Translations under genes and position numbers: made by a program
Source: Megasphaera hutchinsoni
GTDB taxonomy: Bacteria > Bacillota > Negativicutes > Veillonellales > Megasphaeraceae
NCBI RefSeq assembly: GCF_001553405.1
Contig: NZ_KQ960925.1
Span: 43,991 to 107,990 of the forward strand
Direction of reading: 5' to 3'
Length of the DNA: 64,000 bases
Shown: piece by piece, positions 34,522-45,353 of the stretch
Position numbering within the stretch: the first letter of the stretch is position 1
How the letters are laid out: the number at the start of each line of letters is the position of its first letter
Notes under the pieces: model-generated
Seen by the model: the letters and a program-made list of their open reading frames with translations, nothing else
Databases searched by the model: none
What the model was told of the DNA's origin: nothing

Positions 34522-35583
34522 CTATGAAGACAAGCGAAAATCTTGATTAATATCAGATGTCCGTTGTTTAAATCCTTCCGTCATATAAAGGATACCATTT
34601 TCACCCGTAATTTCACATTCTACCCCCGGCATATTTTGAATAAAAGCTAACCCTTTTTGTGGACCTAGAACGAACACTACCGTGGTTAATATGTCGCTTA
34701 GAATACCAGCATGAGGTATATCCTCTTGAATAATAATAGAATCGCTTATCACGCCACTACGTGCAGGATACCCCGTCTTGGGATCAAAAATGTGATGATA
34801 ACGTACCCCGTTTTTAATAAAATAACGTTCATAATCACCCGATGTAGATAAAAATTGATTTTCTATTTTTATGATGCCTAAATAATTACCGTCTTCATCC
34901 GATCGCGGATGCTTAATGCCGATATTCCATTCCGTTTGTTTGGCATTTTTTCCCAGAGCAAACATGGAACTGGCACCTAAATTAATCAGCCCTTGTTGTA
35001 CATGATGACGTTTATATATATCTCGCACAACGTCTACGGCATACCCCTTGGCTACTCCCCCTAAATCAATGTACATACCCGGTTTCGCTAATTTTACAGC
35101 GTGATCTGTCGGCCGCAATAAAATATCCTGATAATTGACATATTGCAAATTATCTCGTATGGACTTAGGTGAAGGAATGTGTTGATCGGGATTACCAATA
35201 TCCCATAACCGCGTAAATATGCCTACGGTAATATCAAAAGAACCATTACTTTTCGCGGCATATGATTTTGACAAAGCAATCATTTCATAGATCATCGGAT
35301 CAACCGAAACATAGTCTTTCCCGGCAGCCCGATTAATCTTACTAACATCACTATTCGGATTGTTTGTACTTGCTAACCGATCCAACTTCTCGATACTTGC
35401 AAAACTTTCATCAATTGCTTGTTGTGCTTCTCCCCCAGCTGCTCGCAAAGAAATGGTCGTATCCATAGCAACCCCACTTCTATCAAAAAACTGCTCCGAA
35501 TGTGATATTCCACATCCAGAGCAGCCCACTAAGAGGAAAAGCGACAGTACCAACCAAATGGTAACATATCGTTTTTTTCCCAT
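34522..35583 (-). CDS. apbE: FAD:protein FMN transferase (lipoprotein)
   Basis: 353 residues. The lipobox LVGC puts the acylated cysteine at residue 21. The ApbE fold is shown by GVAMDTTISL, GGVAKGYAVD and HHIFDPKTGYPA. ApbE attaches FMN through a phosphoester to a threonine in S/T-GAT motifs outside the inner membrane. Its targets are almost surely RnfG and RnfD, encoded upstream in the same operon. It follows rnfB after 15 bp with an AAAGGAG site and is the last gene of the rnf operon. Confidence 0.95.
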   Translation of the reverse strand: MGKKRYVTIWLVLSLFLLVGCSGCGISHSEQFFDRSGVAMDTTISLRAAGGEAQQAIDESFASIEKLDRLASTNNPNSDVSKINRAAGKDYVSVDPMIYEMIALSKSYAAKSNGSFDITVGIFTRLWDIGNPDQHIPSPKSIRDNLQYVNYQDILLRPTDHAVKLAKPGMYIDLGGVAKGYAVDVVRDIYKRHHVQQGLINLGASSMFALGKNAKQTEWNIGIKHPRSDEDGNYLGIIKIENQFLSTSGDYERYFIKNGVRYHHIFDPKTGYPARSGVISDSIIIQEDIPHAGILSDILTTVVFVLGPQKGLAFIQNMPGVECEITGENGILYMTEGFKQRTSDINQDFRLSS

Positions 35584-35598
35584 TTTATTCTCCTTTAT

Positions 35599-36444
35599 CT
35601 ATCCAATCTTTTCTGCCCTCTTTGGCGTTGCTACTAATGCCGCAATCGCTTTTGTCGGACACTTTGTAATACAGGTGGCTTCTTCACAGGTGTGACAAAT
35701 AGCCGGATTAATAACGGCCAAATGGTCAACTACCTTTACGCCGCCTTCATGAGAACAATTACGCATACACAACCCACAACCAATGCAAGCGGAAGAACAG
35801 TTTTTCTTCGCGACAGCACCCATTTCTTTCGATGAGCAGCTCACGCTAACGGGTGCACTAAACGGCAAGAGTTCGATCACGTGATTAGGACAAATGGAGG
35901 CACACTTACCACAGCCCGTACAAAGTTTTTTGTCCACAACGGGTAAGCCATCTACTCCCATCGACATCGCGCCAAACGGACAGCTACGCACACAATTGCC
36001 AAATCCCAAGCAACCAAATTTACAGAATTTAGGTCCTTGTTGTACTAATTTGGCCGCAGCACAATCATGTATCCCTTTATATTCAAAGGCTACTTTAGCG
36101 ATACCTAAGCCACCATTACAGCGAATATGAGCAAATTGAGGTTCCGTTTCTTCTGCAATTTTTCCCGTTAAGCTAGCTACAATATCGGCAACTTCTTTTT
36201 TCCCTGGTACACAAAGATTCGGTGCTACATCAGGATCTAACACTACCGCTTCGGCGTATTTTGCACAACCGGCAAAACCACATGCCCCACATTGTCCCTT
36301 CGGCAACGCTTCTTCTACTTCCCCGATCAACGGGTTTTCTTCCATTGCAAATTTCTTATCGGCAAAGGCCAAAATAAAGCCAAACACACCACCGATACAG
36401 GTCATAATAAGCACAGCTGAAAGAGCTATTTGTGTATATTCCAT
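35599..36444 (-). CDS. rnfB: Rnf complex ferredoxin-type subunit RnfB
   Basis: 281 residues. One N-terminal membrane helix, then the [4Fe-4S] motif CGACGFAGCAKYAEAV, and further ferredoxin clusters CTGCGKCASICP, CIGCGLCMRNC and CEEATCITKCP. RnfB takes electrons from reduced ferredoxin and passes them into the membrane-bound Rnf complex, which reduces NAD+ and pumps Na+ or H+. Its length is typical of the clostridial/Negativicutes form. Gene order rnfC-D-G-E-A-B-apbE on the minus strand. The ATG follows an AGGAG site. Confidence 0.96.
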   Translation of the reverse strand: MEYTQIALSAVLIMTCIGGVFGFILAFADKKFAMEENPLIGEVEEALPKGQCGACGFAGCAKYAEAVVLDPDVAPNLCVPGKKEVADIVASLTGKIAEETEPQFAHIRCNGGLGIAKVAFEYKGIHDCAAAKLVQQGPKFCKFGCLGFGNCVRSCPFGAMSMGVDGLPVVDKKLCTGCGKCASICPNHVIELLPFSAPVSVSCSSKEMGAVAKKNCSSACIGCGLCMRNCSHEGGVKVVDHLAVINPAICHTCEEATCITKCPTKAIAALVATPKRAEKIG

Positions 36445-36468
36445 GATATTAATTCCAACTCCTCTCCA

Positions 36469-37044
36469 TTATATCATACCCGAGAATCCAAGGAAAGCTA
36501 GCGCCAACATACCCGCTACAATAAAGGCAATAGGTGTGCCTCGTAGAGCGGCCGGTACAGCTGCATAGTCTAATTTTTCACGGCAACTTGCCATGAGAAC
36601 TAATGCCAACGCAAAACCTAGCCCCGAACCGATAGCAAACACGAGATTTTCTAAGAAACCATAGTGATTGGTAATACTAATAACGGGTACGGAAAGAACG
36701 ATACAGTTTGTTGCAATTAACATTAAATAAATGCCCCACATGTTATATAAGGTTGGTGACATCTTTTTTATAATAATTTCCAATAGTTGTACGAAACTAG
36801 CAATAAGTACCACAAAGGATATGGTACGTAAGAAGGTTAAATCCAACGGCATGAGTACATAATTATATAGTAACCACGCCAATACCGTACTCATGGTAAT
36901 AACCGATGTTACGGCAAAGCCCATCCCAATAGAGGCATTTAAATTCTTAGAAACCCCAAAGAAAATACAAAGGCCAAGGAATTTTGTTAAGACGAAGTTA
37001 TTAATCAACACTGCCCCAATAAATAAGGTAAAGTATTCGCCCAT
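36469..37044 (-). CDS. rnfA: Rnf complex membrane subunit RnfA
   Basis: 191 residues, six membrane helices. The start YFTLFIGAVLINNFVLTKFLGLC holds a conserved half-membrane cysteine; RnfA and RnfE together bind an Fe-S cluster within the membrane. The family length is about 190. It starts at the last base of the rnfE stop, showing translational coupling, and precedes rnfB by 24 bp. Confidence 0.96.
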   Translation of the reverse strand: MGEYFTLFIGAVLINNFVLTKFLGLCIFFGVSKNLNASIGMGFAVTSVITMSTVLAWLLYNYVLMPLDLTFLRTISFVVLIASFVQLLEIIIKKMSPTLYNMWGIYLMLIATNCIVLSVPVISITNHYGFLENLVFAIGSGLGFALALVLMASCREKLDYAAVPAALRGTPIAFIVAGMLALAFLGFSGMI

Positions 37045-37667
37045 TATCCTTCACTCCCTTTCATTTGTTTTGCTTTTTCTCGTGCATCATTCCACATCTT
37101 AATGCCTGCCATAAAGAAACCGATCAGCATGAACGCTCCTGGTGGTAAGGCTAAAATAAGAGCAGGTTGATACCATGAACCAAACATAGGGATTCCTAAG
37201 AGTGTGCCGTTGCCCAGTAATTCACGAATAACGGAAATAATCAGCATGGCACCAGTAAATCCGACACCCATGCCCATCCCATCTAAGAAAGATACGACAA
37301 TGCCATTTTTAGAAGCTACCGATTCAGCACGAGCTAAAATAATCGCAAAAACGACAACCAAATCCAAGTATACCCCTAAGGCCTTGTATAATTCCGGTGC
37401 ATAGGCTTGTAATACCAATTGTACACACGTAACGATTGTCGCAATACAGGTAATATATACAGGTACACGCACCTTTTTATTTATCATCCGACGGATAATA
37501 GATACAACCACGTTATTTGAGGTGATAACAAACCATACGGTAAGCCCCATGGTCAACCCGTTAATCACGCTAGTCGTAACGGCAAGCCCAGGACATAAGC
37601 TAAGTGCCAGGACAAAATACGGGTTTTCTTCAATAATGCCTCGGCTAAATACTTTCCAAAGATTCAT
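37044..37667 (-). CDS. rnfE: Rnf complex membrane subunit RnfE
   Basis: 207 residues, polytopic. FSRGIIEENPYFVLALSLCPGLAV is the RnfE start and contains the cysteine that pairs with RnfA for the membrane [2Fe-2S] site. FLDGMGMGVGFTGAML and GSWYQPALILALPPGAF follow as in the family. It overlaps rnfG by a base and rnfA by a base. Confidence 0.96.
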   Translation of the reverse strand: MNLWKVFSRGIIEENPYFVLALSLCPGLAVTTSVINGLTMGLTVWFVITSNNVVVSIIRRMINKKVRVPVYITCIATIVTCVQLVLQAYAPELYKALGVYLDLVVVFAIILARAESVASKNGIVVSFLDGMGMGVGFTGAMLIISVIRELLGNGTLLGIPMFGSWYQPALILALPPGAFMLIGFFMAGIKMWNDAREKAKQMKGSEG

Positions 37668-38227
37668 TATGATTTCCCTCCTATCGTGGCTGCTTTTTCG
37701 ACAGCTTGTTTTACCCCTAACGTAAAGGCCCGAGAAGAAATGGTAGCACCAGTCATTGCTTGTACCTTATCTTTTTGATTAGGATCTTTGGTAACTTCCA
37801 ATCCTTCTACTTTTTTCCCTTTTAATTGACTTTTAAAGGGTTCTTTCGCACCTCTATCACCTAAGCCCGGTGTTTCATTCGCTTCTAAGGCAACATAGTC
37901 TAACACGATGCCATCAACGCTAACGGCCGTCAACATTTTGATAGGACCGCCATATCCCTTCGGTGCAGTCGGAATAATATACGCGATTTTTTTACCACCT
38001 TTTTCCGCTACAAACGTGTCTTTTTCCCCGGCAACAGGTGTAAACGTATCTGCCTGTGGTACTAACCCACGCATCGATTCTTCTTTCATTTGTTCGGCTT
38101 TTGCTTTCGCCGTTGGACCAGTAATAAAGAAGACCAAGCCAATAATACATCCCGAAACTAAACATGTTAAAATAAGATTCATTGCAATTTTAACCAAGCT
38201 ATGTTCTTGTTGTTGTTGTTCGCTCAT
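37667..38227 (-). CDS. rnfG: Rnf complex flavoprotein subunit RnfG
   Basis: 186 residues. One N-terminal membrane helix (about 15-36) and a periplasmic FMN-binding domain. The motif TGAT at residues 159-162 is where ApbE links FMN (expected on Thr162), and the NETPGLGDRG block is conserved. It takes part in the electron path between RnfD and the Fe-S subunits. It follows rnfD directly and precedes rnfE by one base. Confidence 0.96.
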   Translation of the reverse strand: MSEQQQQEHSLVKIAMNLILTCLVSGCIIGLVFFITGPTAKAKAEQMKEESMRGLVPQADTFTPVAGEKDTFVAEKGGKKIAYIIPTAPKGYGGPIKMLTAVSVDGIVLDYVALEANETPGLGDRGAKEPFKSQLKGKKVEGLEVTKDPNQKDKVQAMTGATISSRAFTLGVKQAVEKAATIGGKS

Positions 38228-38228
38228 A

Positions 38229-39287
38229 TTATTTCGCCCCCTTTTTCACCGTACCAAATACTTTTGGTTTAACGGCCCGATCAATTAACGGAGTCAACGC
38301 ATTCATCAAAAGAATAGAATAACAAACGCCTTCAGGATATCCGCCTAATTGACGAATGAGAACCGTAATAAGACCACAACCAAAAGCAAAAATAATCTGC
38401 CCTTTTAAGGTAATAGGAGCGGTAACCATATCTGTTGCCATAAAGAAAGCACCAATAATCAAACCGCCAGCCATCATATGAAATAGTGCTAAATGTGCAT
38501 CGCCGGCAATCAAGCCCATTAAAATACCAACCGTAGCAATCATCACAACGGGAACTTGCCATTTTATATAGCCTTTATAAATTAAATAAATACCGCCAAT
38601 CAACAATAACACCGTTGAGGTTTCACCTAAAGACCCACTACGGAAGCCTAAAAACATGCTTTTATAAATACTCATCCAATCATTTGTTCCAAACAACTGA
38701 AACAGGGAATCTGTACCACCATGTTTTAATACATTTAACGGCGTTGCACTAGCCAGGGCATCAACAGATGAACTTGATGCCATATCGGCAACAGAACCAT
38801 TCATCCGGGTCCATGTCGTCATCGCAATAGGCCACGATACCATCAAACCAGCACGACCTACATGGGCAGGATTAAAGAGGTTATATCCCAATCCACCCAT
38901 AGACTGCTTACAGACAACGATAGCTAAAAAGGAACCGATAATAGCCATCCACCACGGCAAATTCGGGGGGCAACACATCGCTAACAGCAACCCTGTTATC
39001 ACGGCACTCCCATCCGTAATAGTGATTCGTTGATGCATTAATTTTTCCCACAAAAATTCAAATACAACAGCTGATACAATGGCCACAATAATGTTAATCA
39101 ACCCATTCATACCAAAATGATATACCCCAAAGGCTGCGGCTGGCACTAATGCGGCAATAACATTCCACATAATTTTACGAATAGATTCCTTATCACGGAC
39201 ATGGGGTGAAGAAGATACGGTCAACATCTGTTGTTTTATCTCTTTCCCATCCATTCCTGGATGTTGTCCTTTCATATCTGGACTCAT
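38229..39287 (-). CDS. rnfD: Rnf complex flavoprotein membrane subunit RnfD
   Basis: 352 residues with about ten membrane helices. DGSAVITGLLLAMCCPPN, NLFNPAHVGRA and ASATPL are RnfD/NqrB marks; the threonine of SAT is the covalent FMN site. The first 30 residues are soluble and carry an unusual Met/Gly-rich stretch before the TVSSSPHVRDK motif usual for RnfD, so the natural start could be a little later, although the ATG at 39287 has an AAGAAGGGA site. It lies 23 bp after rnfC. Confidence 0.94.
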   Translation of the reverse strand: MSPDMKGQHPGMDGKEIKQQMLTVSSSPHVRDKESIRKIMWNVIAALVPAAAFGVYHFGMNGLINIIVAIVSAVVFEFLWEKLMHQRITITDGSAVITGLLLAMCCPPNLPWWMAIIGSFLAIVVCKQSMGGLGYNLFNPAHVGRAGLMVSWPIAMTTWTRMNGSVADMASSSSVDALASATPLNVLKHGGTDSLFQLFGTNDWMSIYKSMFLGFRSGSLGETSTVLLLIGGIYLIYKGYIKWQVPVVMIATVGILMGLIAGDAHLALFHMMAGGLIIGAFFMATDMVTAPITLKGQIIFAFGCGLITVLIRQLGGYPEGVCYSILLMNALTPLIDRAVKPKVFGTVKKGAK

Positions 39288-39310
39288 GCTATCCCTTCTT
39301 CCTTTTATTC

Positions 39311-40654
39311 TCAGCCTTTTGCTGCTTTTTGTTGAGCAGCCTGCTGGATCATTTTTAATTGGCCTTTCGCATTGCGGAAATATTGCACCAAGTTACGTTT
39401 TGCTGGACAGACAAAGACACAGCTACCGCATTCGACGCAATTCATAACGCCATAATCTTTACATTCTTCCCATGCTTCGCGTGAAGAAAAAATACTAAGC
39501 TGACTAGGGACAAGACCCATAGGACAAGCTTCGACACACCGTCCGCAACGAATACACGGTTCTTCTTCGCGTTCATCGCACTTATCTTTCGACAACGCCA
39601 AAATACCCGATGCCCCTTTAGTAATAGGAATATCTAATTGATATTGGGCAAATCCCATCATCGGCCCGCCCGCAATAACGCGTTCAGGTTGCTTGGAGAA
39701 ACCGCCACAAAAAGCAATCGCATCTTCGTACGTCGTGCCGACGCGAACTAACAAGTTTTTCGGTTCGGTAATACAATCCCCCGTTACAGTTGTAATACGT
39801 TCAATCAAGGGAATTCCCTGACAAACGGCATCGGTAATCGCAATGACCGTACCAATGTTACTTACCACACAACCAACATCCATCGGCAAACCACCTGGTG
39901 CTACCAACCGACCGGTACAAGCTTCGATCATCATCTTTTCTGCCCCTTGAGGGTATTTTGTTTTGCAAGTAACAACGGTAACCCCCGGCACATTGGCAAA
40001 AGCGGTCTTCATATTTTCAATCGCTTCCGGTTTATTATCTTCAATTCCAATATAGCCTTTAGAAACCCCTAATACTTTCATGCAAATTTGTACACCCGTA
40101 ACAAACTTCTGTGTCGTTTCTTCTTCTACCATAGCCCGATAGTCACAAGTTAAATAGGGTTCACATTCTGCCGCATTGACAATAAACGAATCCACCGGTT
40201 TATTCGGTGCCAATTTTACATGTGCCGGGAACGTCGCCCCACCACAACCCACGACACCACAGTCCTTAATAGCTTGAATGATTGCATCACGGGACATCGT
40301 TTGCCAATCACGCTGTAACGGTAACCCTTCTACCCATTCATCTTGACCATCCGATTCAATCACGACAGACATACATGTTACCATCGTATTATGTGGCATC
40401 GGTGCCACTTTGACGACTTTCCCTGACAAGGGCGCATGAATATCGGCATGCAAAAAGGCATCAATCGTACCAATCAACTGCCCTTTTTTTACGAGATCAC
40501 CGACTTTCACAACGGGTTTGCATGGAGCCCCAAAATGCTGACTCATTGGCACAACCACTTGTTTCGGTAACGGTGCTACTTCAATTGCCTTATTACGTGC
40601 CAAAATTTTCCCATCTGCAGGATGAACGCCACCTCGTTTAAAGGTATTAAACAT
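39311..40654 (-). CDS. rnfC: Rnf complex NADH-binding subunit RnfC
   Basis: 447 residues. An N-terminal lipoyl-like domain, then the NADH/FMN-binding fold (GVVGCGGATFPAHVK, NAAECEPYLTCDYR) and two [4Fe-4S] ferredoxin motifs near the end: CIRCGRCVEACP and CVECGSCVFVCP. RnfC passes electrons from the complex to NAD+. The C-terminal tail is short and Gln/Ala/Lys-rich. It is the first gene of the rnf operon with a GAGGTG site, and is preceded by a leader of about 155 nt. Confidence 0.96.
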   Translation of the reverse strand: MFNTFKRGGVHPADGKILARNKAIEVAPLPKQVVVPMSQHFGAPCKPVVKVGDLVKKGQLIGTIDAFLHADIHAPLSGKVVKVAPMPHNTMVTCMSVVIESDGQDEWVEGLPLQRDWQTMSRDAIIQAIKDCGVVGCGGATFPAHVKLAPNKPVDSFIVNAAECEPYLTCDYRAMVEEETTQKFVTGVQICMKVLGVSKGYIGIEDNKPEAIENMKTAFANVPGVTVVTCKTKYPQGAEKMMIEACTGRLVAPGGLPMDVGCVVSNIGTVIAITDAVCQGIPLIERITTVTGDCITEPKNLLVRVGTTYEDAIAFCGGFSKQPERVIAGGPMMGFAQYQLDIPITKGASGILALSKDKCDEREEEPCIRCGRCVEACPMGLVPSQLSIFSSREAWEECKDYGVMNCVECGSCVFVCPAKRNLVQYFRNAKGQLKMIQQAAQQKAAKG

Positions 40655-40810
40655 TACCCATCACCTCATTACCAGATTTATCAAACATGACTAAACAAAA
40701 TCCGACCTTCTTCTGGCAGTACTCCTATCCGTAGGGCCAACGCAAAGAATTACCGTTGCAAAAAAAGCTCAGATGCTGCACCTTGTATATCTTTATACAG
40801 GGCACCTTGA
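40655..40810 (-). promoter_or_regulatory. 5' leader of the rnf operon with stem-loops, unassigned
   Basis: Between the likely promoter and rnfC the minus transcript carries a repeated AAGGTGC (two copies near 40800 and 40781), a dyad TGTATA-AAGA-TATACA, a run of seven T near 40767, and a compound stem TGGC...GCCA enclosing CCTA-CGGA-TAGG (40739-40713). These could be regulator binding sites or a transcribed control element. I do not recognise a known riboswitch. Confidence 0.35.
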
Positions 40811-40815
40811 TTTTA

Positions 40816-40843
40816 GTTATACGTTTATCTATAAAAATGTAAA
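40816..40843 (-). promoter_or_regulatory. Possible promoter of the rnf operon
   Basis: Minus-strand TTTACA (40843-40838) and TATAAC (40821-40816) with a 16-bp spacer. The DNA from here to the pyrG terminator (40844-41157) is very AT-rich and shows no credible gene; an open frame on the + strand at 40773-41060 looks random. Confidence 0.4.
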
Positions 40844-41157
40844 AAATGCTATAAGCCATATAACTAAAAATATTTTGAGAAGGTTTATTATTATGCAGGT
40901 TATTTGCAAGTTATCCTTCATTCGGTTTACATTATATCATCATCAATTCTATTATTCAATGTGCATTGCAATAGCAATTATGTTATCTATAACCTTTTCC
41001 ATTCGTATAAAAGATAATCTATTCATAAACCATATACATGAATTAATTTGCATATTTTAAAAAAACGGTAAAATACGCCATGCATAAATTTTCTTCCAAA
41101 AAGGTGCTGTTTATTGTGAAATAGATATCCATGCAAAAAAAGCATATAAAGATAATT

Positions 41158-41200
41158 AAAAAAAATCTCCTTACTAAATTATTTAGTAAGGAGATTTTTA
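41158..41200. terminator. Terminator of the argS-pyrG operon
   Basis: A perfect 18-bp stem (41161-41178 with 41182-41199) with a 3-nt TTA loop and A/T ends, 25 bp after the pyrG stop codon. Confidence 0.85.
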
Positions 41201-41224
41201 TCCATCCACGTATATATTTCTCTA

Positions 41225-42859
<1,635 letters not shown>

Positions 42860-42890
42860 CTAAAATTGATATTTCCTCTATCCTATGTAC

Positions 42891-44555
42891 TTACATTTTC
42901 CGTGGTGCGGAAATGCCCAACATAGCTAAACTATTAGCAATCGTAATGCGTACAGCTGTAACTAAAGCCAACCGTGCTACAGCTAATGCTCGATCTTCTT
43001 GAATGATGCGACAATGATTATAAAATGCATGGAATAACCCCGCTAATTCATATGCATAATGAGCAATGCGATGGGGTTCTCGTGCAATAGCTGCACGTTG
43101 TACTTCCTCCGGAAAAACAGACATTTTTTTAATCAATTCTAATTCTATATCCTGTTGCAACGTATCCCAAGTAATATCATCTCCTGCTTGTGGTATTTCT
43201 ATTCCTGCTTCTTGTGCCTGGCGATAGATACTAAAAATACGTGCATGCGCATACTGAATATAGTATACAGGATTTTCATTGCTATGTGATGTTGCTAAAT
43301 CTAAATCAAAGTCTAACTGCGTATCCAGTGATCGCATAATAAAGAAATAACGAGCTGCATCAACACCGACTTCTTCAATCAATTCATTTAATGTAATCGC
43401 CTGACCCGTACGCTTCGACATTTTTACGGGTTTTCCATCTCTAAACAAGCTGACCATTTGCAATAACAGCACTTCGAGCCGTTTCGTATCATATCCAAGC
43501 GCTGACATCGCTGCTTTCACACGTGCTACATACCCATGATGGTCAGCTCCCCAAATATTAATCAACGCCTTAAAGCCCCGTTCATACTTATCTTTATGAT
43601 AGGCAATATCTGCCGCAAAATACGTGGGCACCCCATTTTCGCGAATAACAACGCGATCTTTATCATCACCGTATTCAGTCGACCGCAACCATACAGCACC
43701 ATCTTTATCATAAACGGTACCTCGTTTTCGCAATACATCACATGCCGCTTGAATGGCTTGCGGATGTAAGGTACGTTCACTAAACCACCGATCATAGTAG
43801 ACATGAAAGGCCTCTAAATCTCGTTTTAGTGCCTTTAATTTTTCTTCATACGCCCGTTCCTTAAAAGCGGCTAACCGTTCTGCTTCTGGCATATGGACAT
43901 ATCGATCACCATCTTGCTCAAGAATTGCCTTTGCCGTCTCCACGATATCTTGCCCGTGATACCCATTTTCAGGAATTTCCGCTGGCAGACCTAATAATTC
44001 AAAATACCGTGCATTAACGGATGCCGCTAAATTATCCATTTGATTGCCTGCATCATTAATATAGTATTCTGCTTCCACCTGATAGCCCGCTGCTCGCAAA
44101 AGATTGACCAAGCTGCTACCATAAGCTGCACCGCGACCGTGTCCAACATGTAACGGGCCTGTCGGATTGGCACTAACAAACTCTACTTGCACCGTATCTT
44201 CCGGTCGTAAAGGAGCCGTACCATATGTTTCGCCAGCAGCTAAAATATCCGCAAGCGATGTAAATAATACCTGTTTGCGTAAAAACAAATTAATAAACCC
44301 CGCACCTGCGATTTCCGCTTTTTCCAGCCATGAACCCTGTAATGTTTCTACCAAAATTGTCGCTATATCTCGCGGTGAACGATGGGCCACGCGTGCCGAT
44401 TGCATAGCAATATTGGTTGCAAAATCACCAAACTCTTTTTGTGGTGGCACTTCTAATGCTACCTCCGGATACGATCCTTCCGGTAATTTTCCCGTATCAA
44501 TTGCAGTTTGCAGGGCATCTCTAATGCCTTGTATTACCTGTTCTTTTATCTCCAT
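42891..44555 (-). CDS. argS: Arginyl-tRNA synthetase
   Basis: 554 residues, class I. The N-terminal Add-1 domain binds the tRNA D-loop, SANPTGPLHVGHGRGAAYG carries the HVGH form of the HIGH signature, and KMSKRTGQAITL the KMSKS-like loop. The C-terminal DALR domain binds the anticodon. It charges tRNA(Arg). Its ATG shares a base with the DUF1934 stop (TAATG), so translation is coupled. Confidence 0.98.
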   Translation of the reverse strand: MEIKEQVIQGIRDALQTAIDTGKLPEGSYPEVALEVPPQKEFGDFATNIAMQSARVAHRSPRDIATILVETLQGSWLEKAEIAGAGFINLFLRKQVLFTSLADILAAGETYGTAPLRPEDTVQVEFVSANPTGPLHVGHGRGAAYGSSLVNLLRAAGYQVEAEYYINDAGNQMDNLAASVNARYFELLGLPAEIPENGYHGQDIVETAKAILEQDGDRYVHMPEAERLAAFKERAYEEKLKALKRDLEAFHVYYDRWFSERTLHPQAIQAACDVLRKRGTVYDKDGAVWLRSTEYGDDKDRVVIRENGVPTYFAADIAYHKDKYERGFKALINIWGADHHGYVARVKAAMSALGYDTKRLEVLLLQMVSLFRDGKPVKMSKRTGQAITLNELIEEVGVDAARYFFIMRSLDTQLDFDLDLATSHSNENPVYYIQYAHARIFSIYRQAQEAGIEIPQAGDDITWDTLQQDIELELIKKMSVFPEEVQRAAIAREPHRIAHYAYELAGLFHAFYNHCRIIQEDRALAVARLALVTAVRITIANSLAMLGISAPRKM

Positions 44556-44983
44556 TAGGCTCGATCCTCCTGCACCGTTATGGTTAATTTTGTATAGTTG
44601 TTATATAGTCCTTCTAAAGAAACATTGTATTCTAAATGAATGGTACCAATGCCATCTTTCATATCCACTTTGCATTCATAAACTTTCGTATGCATTTCGA
44701 ATTTACCAAATTCCAATGCATAAACAGAACGCTGTTCTTTTCCCTTACGAAATTCATGATGTTGATGTACATTGCCCGTACGAATCAAATTAACCGATTG
44801 ATCCGGTAACACTTTTACTAATGTTTTAACCCCTTCCATCTCATTAATCTTACTTTCATTATACCGAATATATTGTGTATCTCCCTGCACACGAGCGGAA
44901 CCAGCCGCGATTAATTCAAATTCATTTTTTTCGCCGTCCACGCCCTGTTGCATGCTGTGAATTTTCACTAAAACAGGCTTCAA
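44555..44983 (-). CDS. DUF1934 family protein (YwiB-like beta-barrel)
   Basis: 142 residues starting at TTG with a GAGAGG site. Alternating strands with LIRTGNVHQHHEFRKGKEQ and the end LEYNVSLEGLYNNYTKLTI match DUF1934/YwiB, a small calycin-like barrel often found before argS in Firmicutes. Its role is unknown; conservation with argS suggests a link to translation or RNA. It starts the DUF1934-argS-pyrG operon. A TATAAT-like box lies about 40 bp upstream. Confidence 0.85.
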   Translation of the reverse strand: MKPVLVKIHSMQQGVDGEKNEFELIAAGSARVQGDTQYIRYNESKINEMEGVKTLVKVLPDQSVNLIRTGNVHQHHEFRKGKEQRSVYALEFGKFEMHTKVYECKVDMKDGIGTIHLEYNVSLEGLYNNYTKLTITVQEDRA

Positions 44984-45088
44984 TCTATACCAACCTCTCT
45001 ATAAATAATCCAATGTTTCTATTATATAACATGTGTCTTAAAAAAGAAATACTTTTCGTCAACCCTATACATGTATTCCCTCTTCTTT

Positions 45089-45244
45089 TTATAGATGAAT
45101 ACCTTCTTGCAATTGCTCCATAATCTTTTTTTCTTCTTCTGTCATAGGCCGACCCAAATCAATCTGCACGGTTTCTCCCTTGTTTTTTCCTTTCATGTGT
45201 TTATGCGTATCCCCATTTTTGGTACTATTATCTCTAATAATCAT
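45089..45244 (-). CDS. Small 51-residue protein, function unknown
   Basis: A 52-codon frame with an AAAGGAG site 8 nt before its ATG at 45244 and an extended -10 promoter upstream. The product starts MIIRDNSTKNGD, is rich in Lys, His and Gly in its first half, and ends in an acidic amphipathic helix (MTEEEKKIMEQLQEGIHL). No cysteine, signal or membrane segment is seen. It lies between the symporter terminator and the DUF1934-argS-pyrG operon on the same strand, 105 bp upstream of DUF1934. The signals around it and the lack of rare features make it a likely real gene, but I recognise no family. Confidence 0.7.
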   Translation of the reverse strand: MIIRDNSTKNGDTHKHMKGKNKGETVQIDLGRPMTEEEKKIMEQLQEGIHL

Positions 45245-45271
45245 CGTGCCAACTCCTTTCCTATTTGTTGT

Positions 45272-45302
45272 ATTATATCATAATTTATCCGCTTGTGATG
45301 AA
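45272..45302 (-). promoter_or_regulatory. Promoter of the 51-residue gene
   Basis: Minus-strand extended -10 TGATATAAT (core 45277-45272), about 28 bp before the ATG. The -35 box is weak (TTCATC-like about 19 bp upstream), which an extended -10 can tolerate. Confidence 0.55.
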
Positions 45303-45308
45303 CCTCTC

Positions 45309-45352
45309 AAAAAAAAAGATGTATTCCCTCTAATAAAGGAATACATCTTTTG
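45309..45352 (-). terminator. Terminator of the alanine/glycine symporter gene
   Basis: A 13-bp stem (AAAGATGTATTCC with GGAATACATCTTT), 10-nt loop and an A-tract that gives U in the minus transcript, directly after the symporter stop codon. Confidence 0.85.
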
Positions 45353-45353
45353 T

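Noticed and set aside
40773..41060. Open frame of 95 codons on the + strand upstream of the rnf operon
   Set aside because: Composition (Ile, Phe, His, Tyr) simply reflects AT-rich DNA; no ribosome binding site, and it overlaps the likely rnf promoter.
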